NCBI GenBank assembly: GCA_021735105.1
Contig: JAIPHS010000062.1
Span: 1 to 5,736 of the forward strand
Direction: 5' to 3'
Source: Candidatus Omnitrophota bacterium
GTDB taxonomy: Bacteria; Omnitrophota; Gorgyraeia; Duberdicusellales; 4484-171
Length of the DNA stretch: 5,736 nucleotides
The translations under genes and the position numbers were made by a program. A model generated the notes under the pieces. It worked only from the letters and a program-made list of their open reading frames with translations, ran no database searches and was not told the DNA's origin. Below are positions 5,028 to 5,736 of this stretch, piece after piece; the first letter of the stretch is position 1, and each line of letters opens with the position of its first letter.

Positions 5028-5736
5028 TTCCAAATACCGGGGATTTCTTCTTTGCAATAGGGGCATTTACCGTTTTCAATTTTATTTTCTAAAATCTGAT
5101 AACCAATTCTTTTGATTAAAAGTTTATTGCAATTAGGACAATAAGTGTTTTCCCCGATATGCTGAGGTACATTTCCAATATAGACAAAATGTAGCCCTTC
5201 TTCTTTGGCTATTCTTTCTGCTCTCATTAAGCTGGATAGCGGAGTAGGAGAAAGGTTAGTTAGTTTATACATTGGATAAAAACGGGAAAAGTGGATAGGT
5301 GTATTCGGCCCCAAGTTTTTAACAACCCAATGGCAAAGCTTATGCAAATCTTTTTCACTGTCATTTGCTCCAGGAATAAGTAGATTAGTAATCTCAATCC
5401 AAACTCCCTCTTGTTTTAGAATCTTTAAACTATTTAATACTGTTTCTAGATCACCTTGGGTGTAAGAACTATAGAAATCCTGGCTAAATGCTTTTAGGTC
5501 AATATTTGCAGCTGTTAGGTATTTTGCCAGTTTTCGCAAAGGTTTTTCTCTGATTTGGCCGGCTGAATGCATAACGCATTCAATACCATTTTTTATTGCT
5601 TCTTTTCCGATATCAACCATATACTCATAAAATATAGTAGGTTCTGTATAAGTAAAAGCGATGGTTGGGCAATTTTTGCTTTTTGCTAATTTTACTATTG
5701 TTTCAGGCGAATAATAATTTGTCTGAACTTTTTCGG
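5021..5736 (-). CDS. amrS: AmmeMemoRadiSam system radical SAM enzyme, C-terminal part (5' end outside window)
   Basis: The minus-strand frame is open to the right window edge. The Met codon at 5620 is internal, because 38 further in-frame codons upstream still match the family (PTIAFTYTEPTIFYEY). About 237 residues are visible. The N-terminal region with the CxxxCxxC iron-sulfur motif lies outside the window and could not be checked. Recognisable segments, numbered from the Met at 5620, are NIDLKAF (39-45), the VWIEITNLLIPGAND stretch (73-87), PIHFSRFYPMYKL (108-120), FVYIGNVP (145-152), and a C-terminal CPNC (161-164) with CPYC (186-189), probably a zinc or metal knuckle, ending in PGIW. Radical SAM enzymes cleave S-adenosylmethionine to start radical chemistry. 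This branch is defined by its association with Memo and AMMECR1, encoded at 804-2261. The substrate is not known to me. The 3' end overlaps the convergent membrane-protein gene by 7 bases. Confidence 0.9.
   Translation of the reverse strand, partial: EKVQTNYYSPETIVKLAKSKNCPTIAFTYTEPTIFYEYMVDIGKEAIKNGIECVMHSAGQIREKPLRKLAKYLTAANIDLKAFSQDFYSSYTQGDLETVLNSLKILKQEGVWIEITNLLIPGANDSEKDLHKLCHWVVKNLGPNTPIHFSRFYPMYKLTNLSPTPLSSLMRAERIAKEEGLHFVYIGNVPQHIGENTYCPNCNKLLIKRIGYQILENKIENGKCPYCKEEIPGIWNQ
5054..5140 (-). other. Four-cysteine C-terminal knuckle of the radical SAM enzyme
   Basis: Two CxxC pairs (YCPNC at about 5129-5143 and KCPYC at 5054-5068) are separated by 21 residues. They form a rubredoxin- or zinc-ribbon-like site near the C-terminus. 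The spacing suits metal binding, either structural zinc or an auxiliary centre. Sequence alone cannot say which metal. Confidence 0.65.

Noticed and set aside
5021..5620. Start of the radical SAM gene at the Met at 5620
   Set aside because: The 38 in-frame codons upstream continue the family signature, and the iron-sulfur motif must lie further upstream still, so the gene is cut by the window edge.

Overview
The window looks like a chromosomal segment of an AT-rich bacterium, with roughly one third G+C judged by eye. Coding is extremely compact: there is no gene-free stretch longer than about 35 bases, and two convergent gene pairs overlap at their ends. The protein types (a membrane-embedded spermidine-synthase-like protein, a minimal CcdA/DsbD-type transporter, a secreted Memo-AMMECR1 fusion) would suit a candidate phylum such as Omnitrophota or a relative. 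That placement is an inference from gene style and is low confidence. No rRNA, tRNA, CRISPR, insertion sequence, integrase or origin was seen.

Layout. Positions 1-2261 carry three plus-strand genes that look like one operon: the C-terminal half of a D-Ala-D-Ala-ligase-like ATP-grasp enzyme (cut by the window edge), an 84-residue protein resembling domain II of EF-Tu, and a 485-residue fusion of Memo (AmmeMemoRadiSam protein B) with AMMECR1 (protein A), preceded by a probable signal peptide. A small six-helix CcdA/DsbD-type thiol transporter lies on the minus strand (2236-2883) and overlaps the fusion gene tail to tail. It diverges from a large plus-strand gene (about 2919-5027) that encodes two membrane bundles flanking a degenerate spermidine-synthase-like Rossmann domain. 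That gene in turn overlaps, tail to tail, a minus-strand gene that enters from the right edge (5021-5736) and encodes the C-terminal part of the AmmeMemoRadiSam radical SAM enzyme.

How it fits together. All three components of the AmmeMemoRadiSam system are present (A and B fused, plus the radical SAM enzyme). They bracket a membrane thiol-redox protein and a membrane-anchored aminopropyltransferase-like protein. The most interesting points are these: the Memo-AMMECR1 fusion appears to be exported; it carries a well-placed internal ribosome binding site and ATG exactly where the AMMECR1 domain begins, which could give a second, cytoplasmic AMMECR1 product; and it sits beside a CcdA-like transporter that could supply reducing power across the membrane. 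A functional link among these genes is inferred from proximity only. The genes are on alternating strands, so they are not one operon.
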